The notes beneath the pieces were generated by a model that was not told the origin of the DNA, did not search any database, and saw only the letters and a program-made list of their open reading frames with translations. From positions 49,816 to 113,815 of IMG/VR virus record IMGVR_UViG_3300022562_001652: DNA of 64,000 bases. One strand, written 5' to 3'. The stretch's first letter is position 1. Each line of letters starts with the position of its first letter. Source of the DNA: a virus. Of the stretch, positions 18,452 to 27,075 are shown piece by piece. A program made the position numbers and the translations under genes.

Positions 18452-20488
18452 TTACACCTCGATCACAGGAGGAACGAGAGAGGTAGTGATGAGCGCGTAG
18501 TCGATGCTCTCCGTCGGAGATATCGTGACTCCTACCGCCAGCGCACCACCGGAGAAGGACGCCGTCACGTTCCTCCATGCGTTGAGGGTGGTCCCGTCGC
18601 GAACGCTGTCCGTGATGGCCTTGTTGTCTCGGTACTGGTTACCGACGGTGTTTACCACCCCGGGCACAGAATTGATCTTCGACAGGTCGCTACCACGACC
18701 CACGAAACGTTCCTCGATCGCCCTGCGCATGTCATAGGAGAAGTGCTTCCAGATCTGGACGACGGTCTCCTGGATGAAAGCGTCGTTGTCGCTAGCGGTA
18801 TACGTCGTCACGACCTTGTCGTTCACGTACGTGACGCCGCGATCGCGATTCACACCACAGACCGTCACTCCGTTCAGGGTGAGATCTCCGACGTGGCCGT
18901 CGTCCTCATTCGACCACGAAGCATCCTGACGTACGCCGAAGCAGTTCACCCGCTTCTTCGTGATCGGCTCTCCTAGAGGAGCTCCTCCGCGCATGCCGGC
19001 GAGAGCGCACGCGTAGGACCACGCCGGCAACCACTCGATAGAGGAGGTCGCCACTTTCAAGAGAAGAAGCTCCTGCCCCGTCACAACCACGTGCGCGCTG
19101 TTCATGGACTGCGCCAACGTGATGAGCTCGTCCTTCGTCCTCTTGGTGCCGATCCATCCCTGGCACTCCGATCGCCCCGCCGTAGAGCTTCGCGTCCGCA
19201 TGGAAGCGGCCAGAGCAGCGGCGATCGAATCGAAGGTAAACGTGCCCTGCGATGCCGTAGCATCGTCGGATACGAGAGCGACGAGCTGGTTGATCCGCGT
19301 AGTCTGCAGAGCGGCGAAGGCGTTGACCCAATCGGCGTTCGTAGAGGTTCCCCGAGTACCGCCGGAAAACCCTGTCTCCGAGAAGATCGCGATCGGACCA
19401 ACTGCCCCCTTCGTGTAGGAGTCGGTATCGTCGACCACCACCGAGCTCTGCTGGTTCACCCAGTCGAGCAGGTCGAAGTTCGTCGCGTACACGTAATACG
19501 AACCCGTCGTCCACGCGATGGATCCGTCGTTGCCGTCAGGCTGTACAGCGGTCGCGTTGTAGATGTCCACGCTGGTAGCATTGTTGTAGGCCGCGATCTT
19601 GAACGTGCCGTTGTTCCCAGCACTGGCCGCACCGGAAATCGTGAGGTACTGGCCAACGTCTGTGGCGAGCATGCCTGTCAGACCAGTGAGCCGCAGCTGA
19701 CCGGCGGCTGCGCCTGCACCCGTGCTCGCAGCCGCTCCGCTTCGGGCAATGATGGGCACAGCAGCTAGAGCATCAAGATACGTCGGATCGAAGCTCCCGA
19801 CGTTCGTGATGAGTGCTGTGCACGTGTACGCAGCCAGAGAATTGATGTACGCGACGATCTCGAGAAGGCTACGGTAGTCGGCGAACGTAATGCTCAGGTT
19901 CTCACCACCAGGACCCCCTGTGACCGACGTCGTCAGCTGCGTCGCGGAGATCGTAAGGCTGCAGGCGGATCCTGCCCCCACGTAGGCGATCGTAAGCTTG
20001 GCATTCTCTCCCAGGCTGGGGGAAACCTCCGTGGTCTGGTTCCCTTGTGGATCGATGGCCTGGATGGTTAGAACACGACCGATCGTGGTGGTGCCCTCTG
20101 CAAGAGCCATCGTGATCGAGTTGGCCTGTAGACCATAGATCTGGCTCTTGAACGTGTGAGGACTCTTAACCAGGCTCGACTGCGTCGAGTTGTTGATCTT
20201 GTAGACGATGATCTTCTGAGCCCCAGCAGGAACACGTTCGTCGTTCGCTGGGTTAGCAACGATGTTAGCTGCCTCCACGATATCGCCTGAGCCGAACACG
20301 CTCTGAACGGCCTTGGCTCCTCCGATGAAGGCCATGATCGTCCGGGGAGGGCCGTAGTCGGCCTCCCCTACGAGAGCGACGATCCCGTTTCCACCGAGCT
20401 GAACATCCTCATACTGCGAGGCGTCGATCTTCGTCGCGGCTCCAGGGCGGATGATGACCGAGCCGTTGAAAACTACGAACCGCGCCAT
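18452..20488 (-). CDS. tail sheath protein
   Basis: 678 residues. Typical sheath features are the N-terminal GIVALVGEADYGPPRTI, the central DLLDWVNQQ ... AIFSETGFSGGTRG, and the C-terminus with GVTYVNDKVVTTYTASDND and SFSGGALAVGVTISPTESID. The C-terminal strand would join neighbouring sheath subunits. Residues about 251-330 are an inserted beta domain (SGAASAGNNGTFKIAAYNNA) with a close copy in the tail spike at 261-3500. The domain would protrude on the tail surface. Start ATG follows GAGGAGGCTTTGAC. Confidence 0.9.
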   Translation of the reverse strand: MARFVVFNGSVIIRPGAATKIDASQYEDVQLGGNGIVALVGEADYGPPRTIMAFIGGAKAVQSVFGSGDIVEAANIVANPANDERVPAGAQKIIVYKINNSTQSSLVKSPHTFKSQIYGLQANSITMALAEGTTTIGRVLTIQAIDPQGNQTTEVSPSLGENAKLTIAYVGAGSACSLTISATQLTTSVTGGPGGENLSITFADYRSLLEIVAYINSLAAYTCTALITNVGSFDPTYLDALAAVPIIARSGAAASTGAGAAAGQLRLTGLTGMLATDVGQYLTISGAASAGNNGTFKIAAYNNATSVDIYNATAVQPDGNDGSIAWTTGSYYVYATNFDLLDWVNQQSSVVVDDTDSYTKGAVGPIAIFSETGFSGGTRGTSTNADWVNAFAALQTTRINQLVALVSDDATASQGTFTFDSIAAALAASMRTRSSTAGRSECQGWIGTKRTKDELITLAQSMNSAHVVVTGQELLLLKVATSSIEWLPAWSYACALAGMRGGAPLGEPITKKRVNCFGVRQDASWSNEDDGHVGDLTLNGVTVCGVNRDRGVTYVNDKVVTTYTASDNDAFIQETVVQIWKHFSYDMRRAIEERFVGRGSDLSKINSVPGVVNTVGNQYRDNKAITDSVRDGTTLNAWRNVTASFSGGALAVGVTISPTESIDYALITTSLVPPVIEV

Positions 20489-20504
20489 GTCAAAGCCTCC
20501 TCAG

Positions 20505-20738
20505 CTAGAACTTCTCGAAGAGCAACGCCCAATCAAGAGGCGTCGCCTTCCGCACCTTCGTGAAGGCCTTCATCGCGGCCTGCCTCGCAGGATCGCGAAT
20601 TCCCTCCAACTTGAAGAACACTTCGATCGGAACAGCCTTCGGGTCGTCGTACTTCTTCTGCAGCTCAGTCCTGGCAGCGATCTCCGCTGCAGAGAGCGTA
20701 GGTACGAAGGCCTGTCCTCTGTAAATCTTGGCTCCCAT
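20505..20738 (-). CDS. small hypothetical protein before the sheath
   Basis: 77 residues, begins MGAKIYRGQAFVPTLSAAEI, mostly helical with charged clusters and a hydrophobic C-terminus (DWALLFEKF). No cysteines or membrane segment. It lies between neck genes and the sheath; a head-tail joining or assembly role is only a positional guess. Confidence 0.65.
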   Translation of the reverse strand: MGAKIYRGQAFVPTLSAAEIAARTELQKKYDDPKAVPIEVFFKLEGIRDPARQAAMKAFTKVRKATPLDWALLFEKF

Positions 20739-20761
20739 CGTCGTGCTCGTAAGTATACACC

Positions 20762-21520
20762 CTATCCCTGTTCACCCGGAACCGGGGTCTCTTGGTACTC
20801 TCCATCCTTCAACGCGTCCACCAACAAGCCGAGGCCGAAGTTGACGCTCTTCACGACAGGGGAGTCGTCCGCCGGATCGTTCCACTCGAACACGGTCATG
20901 TATGTGAGATCGATCTCTTTGTAGAAACCGAACGTAGGGAACTTGGACGTGTCCAGCTTCAAGTCACGACTCGAGATCGAGAGGTTGTGGACGTCGTAGA
21001 ACTCCGTCAACTGATGCTTGTTGACGAAGAAGATGATCTTCACGATGTGGTGTAGGTACATCGTGAGATCCGCATCCGTTGTTCCCACGACGACCTTCGT
21101 CACGCAGCGCATCCCGACCCCCCGTTGGACACGCTCCATCACCACAGGACCCTCAGGGGTCTTGATCCGCATCACCCCCAGCCGGTCACCAAGGAAGGTG
21201 AATTTCCCATCCTCCGCCTCTCCTTGGTTGATAACACAGACGATCGGAAGCGCCTCGTCCGTGCTCGGCCAGTTCACCTGCGCTTTGAGGTTGGGGTGGT
21301 CTCGAAAAAAGGACTTGATCCGCCGAATCTCTTCTTCTGGCAAGTTAGCAAACAGATCGTCGATGACACCAAAAGGTTCGTCGATGTTAGAGCGGATGAG
21401 CTTGAGGTTGTACCCTACGAGCTGCCTAAAAGCGTACTCAGGGATACGCGCTCCAAAAGGCGTGTTCTCAGATCGCGTGTAGTTCTGCCCAGGATCGAGC
21501 AGATCGTCTTGATCGATCAT
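20762..21520 (-). CDS. neck/tail terminator-region protein
   Basis: 252 residues. It contains ALPIVCVINQGEAEDGKFTF and MRCVTKVVVGTTDADLTMYL, and a later part (TYMTVFEWNDPADDSPVV) of mixed alpha/beta type. The position after the HK97 gp10-like gene and before the sheath corresponds to tail terminator or tail completion genes of myoviruses. The family was not recognised from sequence alone. ATG overlaps the preceding stop (ATGA). Confidence 0.6.
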   Translation of the reverse strand: MIDQDDLLDPGQNYTRSENTPFGARIPEYAFRQLVGYNLKLIRSNIDEPFGVIDDLFANLPEEEIRRIKSFFRDHPNLKAQVNWPSTDEALPIVCVINQGEAEDGKFTFLGDRLGVMRIKTPEGPVVMERVQRGVGMRCVTKVVVGTTDADLTMYLHHIVKIIFFVNKHQLTEFYDVHNLSISSRDLKLDTSKFPTFGFYKEIDLTYMTVFEWNDPADDSPVVKSVNFGLGLLVDALKDGEYQETPVPGEQG

Positions 21521-22158
21521 CCGCCACCCTTTTTCAACTCATCGTCGAAGCTAGGACGGATCCCATCCGCCACTTTGGAAAGACGGGCGCGCATCTGCTC
21601 GTCCTCATCGTCCGGATTTCCGGGAATGATCCCCTTGCCGGGACCAAACCGCGTGCCGAATTGCCTAGGAGCAGACTGCTTCCCTGCCCCACCGAACCCA
21701 GGATGGATCCACGACCATATAGGGCTCCTAAGAGAAACCCTACGAAACAAGATAGGGCCGGACCCACGCTTGGGGTTCACAACGAAGCCAGGAGTACTCC
21801 AGGCCGCAAGGAGAGAGATCGTCTCCGGTTTATTTGCCAACCGGGACATGTTGACGGGCACGTCGACGTATGGCTCTCCCTTGTGCTTGCCCTTCTTCAC
21901 GTGCTTCTTGGTTTTCGCCAAAAGGCCAGGTTTGATGTCCCAAGGCGCCGCACCCCGTGTGATCGCTTGCGAGAGTCTCACGTTGAAGCCGAAGAACTCC
22001 TCTCCACGATCAGTGCTCTCTACACGTACTTCTGGAGTGTTTTGGACGGCAGCTTGTGCCTCCCGTCTCTTTTCGTCGATGACATGGCGTGCAACCTTTC
22101 GCACGCGAGCCAGGATGCGTGCTCCGAGCTGTTCTACTACTGAAAACAGGATCTTCAC
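21517..22158 (-). CDS. putative head-tail joining protein (gp10-like position)
   Basis: 213 residues, basic. The N-terminus is a helix (VEQLGARILARVRKVARHVI) followed by beta segments (VDVPVNMSRLANKPETISLL, FVVNPKRGSGPILFRRVSLR, IWSWIHPGFGG). Phage minor tail or neck proteins of the HK97 gp10 type often have an N-terminal helix and a WIHPG-like turn. It overlaps the next gene by ATGA. The assignment rests on pattern and place. Confidence 0.6.
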   Translation of the reverse strand: MKILFSVVEQLGARILARVRKVARHVIDEKRREAQAAVQNTPEVRVESTDRGEEFFGFNVRLSQAITRGAAPWDIKPGLLAKTKKHVKKGKHKGEPYVDVPVNMSRLANKPETISLLAAWSTPGFVVNPKRGSGPILFRRVSLRSPIWSWIHPGFGGAGKQSAPRQFGTRFGPGKGIIPGNPDDEDEQMRARLSKVADGIRPSFDDELKKGGG

Positions 22159-22958
22159 CGTCTCAACTCGAAGGGGTCCGCGTCGTTCTGATCCGCGACA
22201 TCGCGGCTTTCATCACGAACCATGAAGTCGAGCTTCGCCACCGCTTGCACCGGGAAAGAGCGAACCGACCCACCGCTACTCCCATCAGGGGCCTCCCGAT
22301 GCTGATGCAGCAGATCTTGGACCACGTATCGTGGCCTGTACTGGTAGGAGATCTCGTAATAGGAACCGGCATCGGGTGCCGATGCCCCCCAAGAAACTTG
22401 GTTACCTACGATCGTTGCGTTGCTCGAATTTATGAGACCCCCTTCCAGCTCCACGAGCCCCCCTGCTCTGTCTACCCAAGAAACATGATCTACCTGTAGG
22501 ACGTCGTACTTGACTGCGTCCACGCCTCCTGAAGGCTGCCTGCGTATGATCTCAGAGGAACGGGCAGTACCGTTCCTCAGTGTGATCCGGTCCCACCAGC
22601 TGATGCGGTATTCAGGTCGCGCGGTAACCAGAACAGAGCCGGCGTCCCATCGTCCCTGCGCATAGAACTGTTGACTCAGGCGTACAGCCTGAACCAGCAT
22701 CTCTGTGTCCCGAGCTCCGTAGTAGATAAAGCCTTTGCCATCACAGAAGGAGCAGTTCACGTGATGCCGTTCCGGAGCAACACCATCCAATGGGCGATTC
22801 GGACACATGGCCGCCTTCTCCCACGTAACACAGTAGCCGTGGTCTCGAAGGAGAGCATCGAATTCTCCACGATCGAATAGAGCAGGAGAGGTGGGAAGGG
22901 AACCGCCTTCACGAACGACGAACCCCTCTCGAACCACGAGTGAGGATCGGAGCGTCAT
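22155..22958 (-). CDS. neck protein with CxxC motif
   Basis: 267 residues. Residues about 63-80 contain HHVNCSFCDGKGFIYYG, a half zinc-knuckle as seen in several phage head completion proteins. The rest is beta-rich (AGSVLVTARPEYRISWWDRI, VQAVAKLDFMVRDESRD). It sits between the connector and the gp10-like gene and overlaps both by four bases, so the three are probably made together for the neck. Confidence 0.6.
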   Translation of the reverse strand: MTLRSSLVVREGFVVREGGSLPTSPALFDRGEFDALLRDHGYCVTWEKAAMCPNRPLDGVAPERHHVNCSFCDGKGFIYYGARDTEMLVQAVRLSQQFYAQGRWDAGSVLVTARPEYRISWWDRITLRNGTARSSEIIRRQPSGGVDAVKYDVLQVDHVSWVDRAGGLVELEGGLINSSNATIVGNQVSWGASAPDAGSYYEISYQYRPRYVVQDLLHQHREAPDGSSGGSVRSFPVQAVAKLDFMVRDESRDVADQNDADPFELRR

Positions 22959-23725
22959 GCTGCAGTTACCCTAACCCCGAAGTACGTGCTGCGAATCTGA
23001 CTAATGATCCCTGTTCCAGGAACTCCAGGCGTGCCAAACACGTCGGCTCGGTACTGGTTGATCCGAGCCTGGAAAGCAGGCACCAGGTAGCCACGAGACT
23101 GAGAGAGGCCGTCCACAGACAGTGATTGAGAACCAACCCCTAAGGGATTGATCAGATCCGATACGATCGACAAGATTTCGATCGACGCGATTTTACAGAT
23201 CGCGTCGACGATGATTCGTGGGATCTCGTTAGGGTTAAAACCACTCCTGTAGTCGACTTCCCAAAGATGAGGCAGGTAATCAGAAAACCAGATCAACGGG
23301 TAGAAACCGCCACGACCCACGACGATCTGTGCAACGGTTCCCCCGATCGGAACCAGGTTCAGCATCCCCTGCTCAATCTCGAGACGAACCCACTCGGTGG
23401 GAAAGATCTGAACCATGGCTCCATCGGGAAACACCGCCCGAACCTCAGACACGGACGTGCACGGCACCCTGAACAACTGCATGAAGGCGTAGTTCAGGTA
23501 GTCGAGAGCATGGTAGTCGTGCCTCTCGCCAACAGTGTCACGTTCAAGGACGTCGATCCCCGTCTCCTTCTCCAGAAGGTTCAAGGCATTACGGAGCTTC
23601 TCCTCGAAGAACTCGACGGGGAAAGGCTGCTTCTGACCGTTGAAGAGCTGAAAACCGGTAAGGTAGTTCGCCTGAAGGTAATCGGCGTCAACTTCGGAGA
23701 GCTTCTTGAACTCGGAGTAATCCAC
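22955..23725 (-). CDS. head-tail connector/adaptor protein
   Basis: 256 residues. It contains a helical N-terminus (QPFPVEFFEEKLRNALNLLE), a DYLNYAFMQLFRVPCTSVSE segment, and a C-terminal bundle (IPRIIVDAICKIASIEILSI). This arrangement resembles gp6-type DNA-packaging adaptors that dock under the portal. It is the second gene after the major capsid protein, matching the usual order. Start ATG is followed by an ATGA overlap downstream. Confidence 0.6.
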   Translation of the reverse strand: MDYSEFKKLSEVDADYLQANYLTGFQLFNGQKQPFPVEFFEEKLRNALNLLEKETGIDVLERDTVGERHDYHALDYLNYAFMQLFRVPCTSVSEVRAVFPDGAMVQIFPTEWVRLEIEQGMLNLVPIGGTVAQIVVGRGGFYPLIWFSDYLPHLWEVDYRSGFNPNEIPRIIVDAICKIASIEILSIVSDLINPLGVGSQSLSVDGLSQSRGYLVPAFQARINQYRADVFGTPGVPGTGIISQIRSTYFGVRVTAA

Positions 23726-23743
23726 GAAGACCTCCGAAGACGA

Positions 23744-23965
23744 CTAGCCCTTCTCCTTCTTAGGAGCCTTCTTCTCGTCCGCCTTCTTCTCGCCTACGTC
23801 ATCCAAGACCTCAGCGAACCATCCGACGGACTTGTAGCGCGGAAGATCTTCGGCCACAGCGTCGACCTCCGCGTTTCCATGCTTGTCGAAGTCGACGCGG
23901 CCGATACTGGTCCCTACAGCAGGACTCTTGCCCGCGAGGGCGGCGCAGAATAGACGTACCTTCAT
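23744..23965 (-). CDS. small head-region protein
   Basis: 73 residues if begun at the ATG at 23965 (MKVRLFCAALAGK), which has GGAGAGGTAGG upstream; another ATG at 24004 would add 13 residues behind a weaker site. The C-terminus is a Lys/Glu-rich tail (KKADEKKAPKKEKG). It directly follows the major capsid gene. Small basic proteins here are often head accessory proteins; function unknown. Confidence 0.6.
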   Translation of the reverse strand: MKVRLFCAALAGKSPAVGTSIGRVDFDKHGNAEVDAVAEDLPRYKSVGWFAEVLDDVGEKKADEKKAPKKEKG

Positions 23966-24023
23966 TTTACGACCTACCTCTCCAGGGACACGATAGGGAC
24001 TCATCAGTTCCCTATTTTTTTCC

Positions 24024-25454
24024 TCAATCGTCGTTCACGTTATCGAAGATCACGTACTTCTGAGGAGCACGAGCGATCGGAGCGATGTACATGCCCTGCG
24101 CCCAACGCATCGACAGCGCCTGCGTCCCGAACGGGATCTTGAACATCGGCGCGAGCTGAATGAGGCCAACACACTCCTCGTTCATCTGGAACATGAACGC
24201 GCGCGACTTCCCAGGAAGGAACCTGTTGACGTCGTACGCCGTAGTCGTAGCCGCACCAGGAACGCGAGGCACGCTCATGATGAGCTTCTCGGTCCCGGCC
24301 GCTCCTCCTACCGCACTACGGTAGATGTCGTAACACGTTGCCGTGTCACCACCACCACCATCCGTAATGACGAGGTTCACGCGATCGCCAGAGGCCGTCA
24401 CAGCGACACCACCAGCCTCCTGCACGCCAGCCGAGGAACCGAAGCGGTTTCGCGCGGCGACCTTGTACTGATACGTGCCGATGTCCGACGTCGCGAACAG
24501 TGTTCCCTGTGCCGCAGTGATACTGCCCACGACCGACACGATCGACGACGGAGCCCGAACAGCCGTAGCAGAAGCAGGGGCGAACTGCGATCCTCTGTCT
24601 TTCCCAGGCCGCAGAAAGATCGACTTCTTCAGGTTCACTTCGTTCGACTGCAGCTGGACGGCACGAAGAGCCATGCCGATCACGCCGGCTTGTGGTGCAG
24701 GCAGAACGATCCGCTCCTTGGTGTGCTGCTGCTTCCCGAGATCCGAGAGAGCGCGCATCGACAGGTACAGATCAGTGGCTTCTCCGTATGCCTCTTCGAT
24801 GATGTTAGCCCCCTCCTCGAGCTTGTCGTAGGAGAGGGGGCCGCCACGAAGATCGAGGATGTTCGAAGCCCCGAACACCGAATCCTCACGCAGCAGTCGA
24901 TCGTACCCGTCGTACTCCTCCGGCACGCAGTCCGAGCGACCGTTGTACATGGCCTTCTCCGCCATCTTCATCAGCCACAGAGCTCCGTTGGCCGTGTACA
25001 TGGCGATGACGTCACCGTGCGCCGAACGCACGAGAGAAGTCGGGTGGTCGACTTCTCGCTGCGTTGCCAGGTACTTGACAGGGACGAACTTGCGAACGAA
25101 AGACGACTCCTGCACCTGCGGCGCTTCACCCGCACGAACGAAGGCTCCGTTCTCGACGCCGTACGAGGTCTGCTGATTAAACTCGTGGACCGTTGAGTAC
25201 GTCGGTGCCTTGGGAACGTCATGAAAGAGCACGATGTGACGAGCTCGATACGTGAGGACGCGGAGCGTCGCCTCGAGCGACTCCACACGCAACGCGCCGG
25301 AACCCGAAACACGCGGACTCTGGTAGTTGGCCGCAAGAGCCTTCTTGAACTCCTCGATCGGCATCTTCTCGAGAGGACCCTGCCGACCAGCAAAGCCTCC
25401 GTAGAACCCGCCTCCAAGACCTTCGTAGTCACGAAGAGAGATATCGCCGTACAT
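24024..25454 (-). CDS. major capsid protein with Ig/FN3-like insertion
   Basis: 476 residues. The N-arm (PLEKMPIEEFKKALAANYQS) and the core (TYRARHIVLFHDVPKAPTYS, ANGALWLMKMAEKAMYNG) match HK97-fold major capsid proteins. The C-terminus SRAFMFQMNEECVGLIQLAP and QALSMRWAQGMYI fits the same family. Residues about 298-411 (TYQYKVAARNRFGSSAG, TATCYDIYRSAV) form an inserted Ig or fibronectin-III-like domain, likely exposed on the capsid. Scaffold and protease genes lie just upstream. The ribosome site GGAAAGGAGC precedes the ATG. Confidence 0.87.
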   Translation of the reverse strand: MYGDISLRDYEGLGGGFYGGFAGRQGPLEKMPIEEFKKALAANYQSPRVSGSGALRVESLEATLRVLTYRARHIVLFHDVPKAPTYSTVHEFNQQTSYGVENGAFVRAGEAPQVQESSFVRKFVPVKYLATQREVDHPTSLVRSAHGDVIAMYTANGALWLMKMAEKAMYNGRSDCVPEEYDGYDRLLREDSVFGASNILDLRGGPLSYDKLEEGANIIEEAYGEATDLYLSMRALSDLGKQQHTKERIVLPAPQAGVIGMALRAVQLQSNEVNLKKSIFLRPGKDRGSQFAPASATAVRAPSSIVSVVGSITAAQGTLFATSDIGTYQYKVAARNRFGSSAGVQEAGGVAVTASGDRVNLVITDGGGGDTATCYDIYRSAVGGAAGTEKLIMSVPRVPGAATTTAYDVNRFLPGKSRAFMFQMNEECVGLIQLAPMFKIPFGTQALSMRWAQGMYIAPIARAPQKYVIFDNVNDD

Positions 25455-25469
25455 TCTTTGCTCCTTTCC

Positions 25470-26369
25470 CTACTCCGCCGAACGAAGGTCCCGGACGATC
25501 TCCGAAACCAGATTGCTGGGCAGCGCCCGGGGGTTGTACCGATTGGCCTCGAAGATCATCACCACGTCTTCAAGTGACTTCCTCAGCTTGCCCTCTGGCG
25601 TGGTATCCACCTTCTGGTAGAGCCAGCCCTTGATGAGGTCGGAAGGAACCTCGTCGAGAGGGTGTCCGGTGAACAGGAGACTGTTCTGCTCCGTCTCCTC
25701 GTGAGGATCGACGATGTCGCCTTTCTCCAAGACCATGGGACGATTGCCATAGTCGACGGGACTGTTGAGTGCCTTCTGGACTCCGTTCCCTATCTTGGAT
25801 AGGCGATCTTTGATAGTCGCGAGGCTACGAGCGATCGAAGCCATCTCCTCAGAGAGGACTACGAAACCCTTCGCGAGCTTCTTGTTGAACTCGGACTGCT
25901 CAGCGCGCACCGCAGTTCCGTGGCTGACAAGAGCTTTCGCCAGACCATTGAACTCCGCTTCGAAGTGTTCGCTGATAAGCGTGACGAAGGAATCGAGGAA
26001 GTCGCTTGCGTTGAACGCCTTGCGCATCTCGCCGTCGCGCTCCGCACGCTCGCGAAGTGACTTCCGGGTGTCGCTGTCGTCGTCGTCGTCATCGTCGTCA
26101 TCATCTGAACCATCGTCCGACGACGTGTTGTCTGAGTCGTCGTCTTCATCAGACGCCGACATCATCTTGGCCACGTGCTCGCCAGAGCGGCCCGCCTTAC
26201 CTGAAAGAGGAGTCCCCACCTTGGGAAGACCTCCTTCGGGATCTTGTGCAAGGACAGGATCACTCTTCTCGACGACAGCATCTTGAAGCTCGTCGAGCGC
26301 CTTGAGAAGACTCTCTTCCGAGACGATCTCCTCTTCTGCCTTCTTGATCTGCTTGGTCTTCGTCGCCAT
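25470..26369 (-). CDS. capsid scaffold protein
   Basis: 299 residues, highly charged and predicted helical. Residues about 66-103 are an almost pure Asp/Ser tract. The middle (DFLDSFVTLISEHFEAEFNG, MASIARSLATIKDRLSKIGN) looks like coiled coil. It lies directly upstream of the major capsid gene and downstream of the prohead protease, the standard place of a scaffold that is removed by the protease. No enzymatic motif. Confidence 0.75.
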   Translation of the reverse strand: MATKTKQIKKAEEEIVSEESLLKALDELQDAVVEKSDPVLAQDPEGGLPKVGTPLSGKAGRSGEHVAKMMSASDEDDDSDNTSSDDGSDDDDDDDDDDSDTRKSLRERAERDGEMRKAFNASDFLDSFVTLISEHFEAEFNGLAKALVSHGTAVRAEQSEFNKKLAKGFVVLSEEMASIARSLATIKDRLSKIGNGVQKALNSPVDYGNRPMVLEKGDIVDPHEETEQNSLLFTGHPLDEVPSDLIKGWLYQKVDTTPEGKLRKSLEDVVMIFEANRYNPRALPSNLVSEIVRDLRSAE

Positions 26370-26381
26370 GTGCCGCTCCTC

Positions 26382-26738
26382 TCAGGCGTACGCCCCCAGG
26401 AGCCCACCCACGGCGGTCACGCCAGTGATCGTGTAGACCAGAACTCCGTTGAGAGTGACCGTGATCGCGTTCGAGACCACCGAGCCGAGGATCAGGACAT
26501 CCCCAGGCTGAAGAACGAGGCCGTCAAACGTGAGATCGGTCGGACCCGCAGCGTCGTTGAACGCCGCATAGACGGTCGCGTACGCGACCTGGCGACGCGC
26601 GTCGAACGTCGTCACGGGGGAGACACCGCTGGACGCGTTTGTCGGCGACGGCGCCGTCACGTTGTCCGGAACGGTGAAGGTCTCGCCCTGAACCACCTTG
26701 AATCGCGTCGTGCCGCTGAAGTTGATTCCCGGATTCAT
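26382..26738 (-). CDS. small beta-rich head protein
   Basis: 118 residues, starts MNPGINFSGTTRFKVVQGE. It is rich in V, T and G strands (FDGLVLQPGDVLILGSVVSN, TVTLNGVLVYTITGVTAVGG) without cysteines. Small beta proteins between protease and capsid genes are often capsid decoration proteins; that role is inferred only from position and composition. AGGAG-like site upstream of the ATG. Confidence 0.6.
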   Translation of the reverse strand: MNPGINFSGTTRFKVVQGETFTVPDNVTAPSPTNASSGVSPVTTFDARRQVAYATVYAAFNDAAGPTDLTFDGLVLQPGDVLILGSVVSNAITVTLNGVLVYTITGVTAVGGLLGAYA

Positions 26739-26763
26739 CCTCTACTCCTTGTTGCCGCCGTCC

Positions 26764-27072
26764 CTAGTACAGAGACGCCGCGTTGCCCTCGAGAACGACG
26801 AAGGTGACATTGCGGGCCACCGTATCGGCGATCAAGTTGCCGAAAGCAGCATCCTGCTTGGCGATCGTGATGACGAAGGTGCCCGGAACGGTTCCATAGT
26901 CCCACGCGGGCTCAAAGCCATTCGCGATCGCGGTAAGACCGCCTTTCGCGAGCAGGGAGACGACTAGAAAGTTGTTGTGTCGGATGCCCAGATCTACCGT
27001 GAGAGTCCCGGTAACCGACACAGTTCCTTGGTGAAACTGTGGGAAATTCGGGTGTCGATAGTACGGGACCAT
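26764..27072 (-). CDS. small beta-rich head protein, possible decoration protein
   Basis: 102 residues (MVPYYRHPNFPQFHQGTVSV). Similar composition to the next gene product (beta strands ending VTFVVLEGNAASLY), perhaps a distant duplicate. Only three bases separate it from the protease gene. Decoration or capsid-stabilising role inferred from position. Confidence 0.6.
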   Translation of the reverse strand: MVPYYRHPNFPQFHQGTVSVTGTLTVDLGIRHNNFLVVSLLAKGGLTAIANGFEPAWDYGTVPGTFVITIAKQDAAFGNLIADTVARNVTFVVLEGNAASLY

Positions 27073-27075
27073 TGT

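Noticed and set aside
21125-22225. 366-codon plus-strand frame within the neck genes
   Set aside because: Opposite to four tightly overlapping neck genes; composition is that of a mirror frame.
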